Shown here piece by piece: positions 62,770 to 64,000 of a DNA stretch of 64,000 nt. The stretch lies in NCBI GenBank assembly GCA_031376285.1, contig JANMDN010000032.1, positions 37,761 through 101,760 of the forward strand, read 5' to 3'. Under the pieces are notes generated by a model. That model was given only the letters and a program-made list of their open reading frames with translations, made no database searches and was not told where the DNA came from. Position 1 is the stretch's first letter, and every line of letters begins with the position of its first letter. A program made the position numbers and the translations under genes. Source of the stretch: JANMDN01 sp031376285 (GTDB lineage: Bacteria > Actinomycetota > Thermoleophilia > Miltoncostaeales > Miltoncostaeaceae).

Positions 62770-64000
62770 GCCCGCTGCGTTCCGCAGGTCTTGCGGGTCA
62801 TGTCGCGACGACCGCGCACGTCCAGGCCGCATATCCGTTCATGGCAGAGACCGGCCTCGGACCCCACGGCCCCTACATCGGCCGGGACATCTACGGCGGA
62901 GCGTTCTGCTACGACCCATTCCACCTCTACAACCAAAACGCCGTGACCAATCCGAACTGCCTGGTCATCGGGCAGGTCGGCCGCGGGAAGTCCGCCCTAC
63001 TCAAGACCTATCTGCTCCGCCAGATCGTGTTCGGGCGCCAAGCCTGGATCGTTGACATCAAAGGCGAATACGCGCCCCTTGCCCGCGCCCTCGGCATTGA
63101 GCCGATCCGCCTCGAACCCCGTGGCAAGGTGACCTTGAATCCGTTGACGCCGAAGGGTGGGCCGGAGCGCCAGCTCGATCTGGCCGGGTCGATCGCCGCC
63201 GCAGCCCTCGCCCGACCACTCAAACCCGTCGAGCGCACCGCACTCCACACCGCCCTCAACACCGCCACCATCAATGCCCAGGGCCGGGAGGTCACCCTCC
63301 CCGACCTCGTCCAAGCCCTCCTCCATCCTGACGGCCAGATCGCCGCGGATCTCGCGATGACCCCGGTCCAAGCGCAGGACGCGACCCGTGAACTCGCCCT
63401 CGCCTTGCGAGAGCTTTGTTCGGGGGCGCTTGCGGGGATGTTCGACGCCCCGACCACTCCGGGTCTGAACCTCGACGCGCCGATGGTCGTCCTTGACCTT
63501 TCCGCGGTCCTGACCGCGTCCCCGGTCGCGCTCGCGGTCCTGATGGCCTGTGCGACGGCGTGGCTGCGGGCGACGATCGACCAGGAACCCGCCGGTGAGG
63601 GGCACCAGCGGATTGTCGTCGTCGACGAAGCCTGGCGCGTCCTCTCAAGCCTCGGGGTTGGGGAATGGCTCCAGCAGAGCTTCAAACTGAGCCGCGGCCT
63701 CGGCGTGCAGAACGTCGTTGTGATGCACCGCCTCACCGACCTCGAAGCAACCGGCGCAGCCGGAAGCCGCGAAGTAAGGCTCGCCGAAGGCCTCCTCGCC
63801 GACACCGAGACGAAGGTGATCTACGCCCAGCCCCAAGACCAAATCCCGAGAACACGGGAACTCCTCGGCCTGACCGACACCGAAGCCAGCTTGCTCCCGA
63901 CGCTCGGGCGGGGGTGGGCACTTTGGAAGGTCGGCAGGCGTTCGTGTCTCGTGCACCACCGCCTCACCCCGCTCGAACACGCCCTCATCAACACCGACCA
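62766..64000 (+). CDS. VirB4-like conjugation ATPase, runs off the window
   Basis: The frame is open from the GTG at 62766 to the end of the window (411 codons), so the 3' end is missing. It has VATTAHVQAAYPFMAETGLG at the start, Walker A LVIGQVGRGKSALLKTYLL, WIVDIKGEYAPLARALGIEP, GMFDAPTTPGLNLDAPMVVL, Walker B RIVVVDEAWRVLSSLG, and SFKLSRGLGVQNVVVMHRL. It aligns along its whole visible length with the ATPase at 23209-24468. It is likewise the motor half only, with the N-terminal VirB4 function expected in the SCO6880 protein. A coupling protein gene would be expected next. Confidence 0.9.
   Translation, partial: MSPLRSAGLAGHVATTAHVQAAYPFMAETGLGPHGPYIGRDIYGGAFCYDPFHLYNQNAVTNPNCLVIGQVGRGKSALLKTYLLRQIVFGRQAWIVDIKGEYAPLARALGIEPIRLEPRGKVTLNPLTPKGGPERQLDLAGSIAAAALARPLKPVERTALHTALNTATINAQGREVTLPDLVQALLHPDGQIAADLAMTPVQAQDATRELALALRELCSGALAGMFDAPTTPGLNLDAPMVVLDLSAVLTASPVALAVLMACATAWLRATIDQEPAGEGHQRIVVVDEAWRVLSSLGVGEWLQQSFKLSRGLGVQNVVVMHRLTDLEATGAAGSREVRLAEGLLADTETKVIYAQPQDQIPRTRELLGLTDTEASLLPTLGRGWALWKVGRRSCLVHHRLTPLEHALINTD

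Noticed and set aside
1..64000. CRISPR arrays, rRNA genes, riboswitches, relaxase gene
   Set aside because: I looked for regularly spaced repeats, rRNA-like segments and a HUH or MobF-type relaxase motif and found none.
21222..64000. The two conjugation modules as an inverted duplication or assembly artefact
   Set aside because: The homologous proteins differ throughout and the second lacks the cargo; only motifs are shared, so they are separate lineages.

Overview
This window looks like accessory DNA from a high-GC actinobacterium. The support is very high GC at third codon positions, frequent GTG starts, stop/start overlaps (ATGA, GTGA), and conjugation genes of the SCO6880 type known from Streptomyces and relatives. 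A deep actinobacterial lineage such as Thermoleophilia/Solirubrobacterales is possible but cannot be proven from the sequence. No rRNA operon, complete tRNA, CRISPR array or core metabolic operon is visible.

Layout. (1) 1-3000: a small hypothetical gene, a possible broken gene, a decayed ISL3-type insertion sequence with both inverted repeats (1209-2061), and a hypothetical gene. (2) 3100-20740: a run of minus-strand genes. At its downstream end is an FtsK/SpoIIIE (EccC-like) ATPase with a membrane-anchored protein upstream and three small helical proteins downstream, two of which carry a WHD motif in the WXG100 position. At its upstream end are a VWA-like lipoprotein, three membrane proteins, an M48 metalloprotease, a membrane-bound degenerate histidine-kinase-like protein and a receiver-domain protein, mostly overlapping. 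I regard this as the best candidate for an undescribed cell-envelope or secretion system. (3) 21220-33640: a type IV secretion module on the minus strand (pilin-like protein, TcpC-like protein, TrbL-like channel, SCO6880 protein, VirB4-like ATPase, TraG/VirD4 coupling protein). Between SCO6880 and the VirB4-like ATPase lie an aminotransferase and a 1294-aa cyclase-like/STAND/BTAD regulator. (4) 33780-41300: a patchwork of hypothetical genes, a secreted-protein gene interrupted by an IS5-type element (35811-36743), two partial tRNA 3' ends that look like attachment sites (tRNA-Val at 38756, tRNA-Arg at 40259), a decayed lipase and a decayed integrase. (5) 41388-52760: one gene for a 3790-aa secreted subtilisin/Calx-beta/lipase/beta-repeat protein. 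(6) 52830-54160: remains of a NACHT/STAND-WD40 gene. (7) 54478-56153: an excisionase-integrase pair and a perfect 16-bp palindrome. (8) 56198-64000: a second type IV module, with cell-wall hydrolase genes on the minus strand and pilin-like, TcpC-like, TrbL-like, SCO6880 and VirB4-like genes on the plus strand, running off the window end.

How the parts fit. The two conjugation modules have the same gene order on opposite strands but are diverged, so they are two elements or two acquisitions, not one assembly duplicate. In the second module the SCO6880 stop overlaps the VirB4-like start; in the first the same junction is split by about 5.4 kb of cargo. IS remnants, partial tRNA sites and frame-broken genes in the middle suggest repeated integration and decay.

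Limits. Functional names rest on motif and domain recognition by eye. Several broken genes (lipase, integrase, secreted protein, STAND-WD40) could in part reflect sequencing indels.
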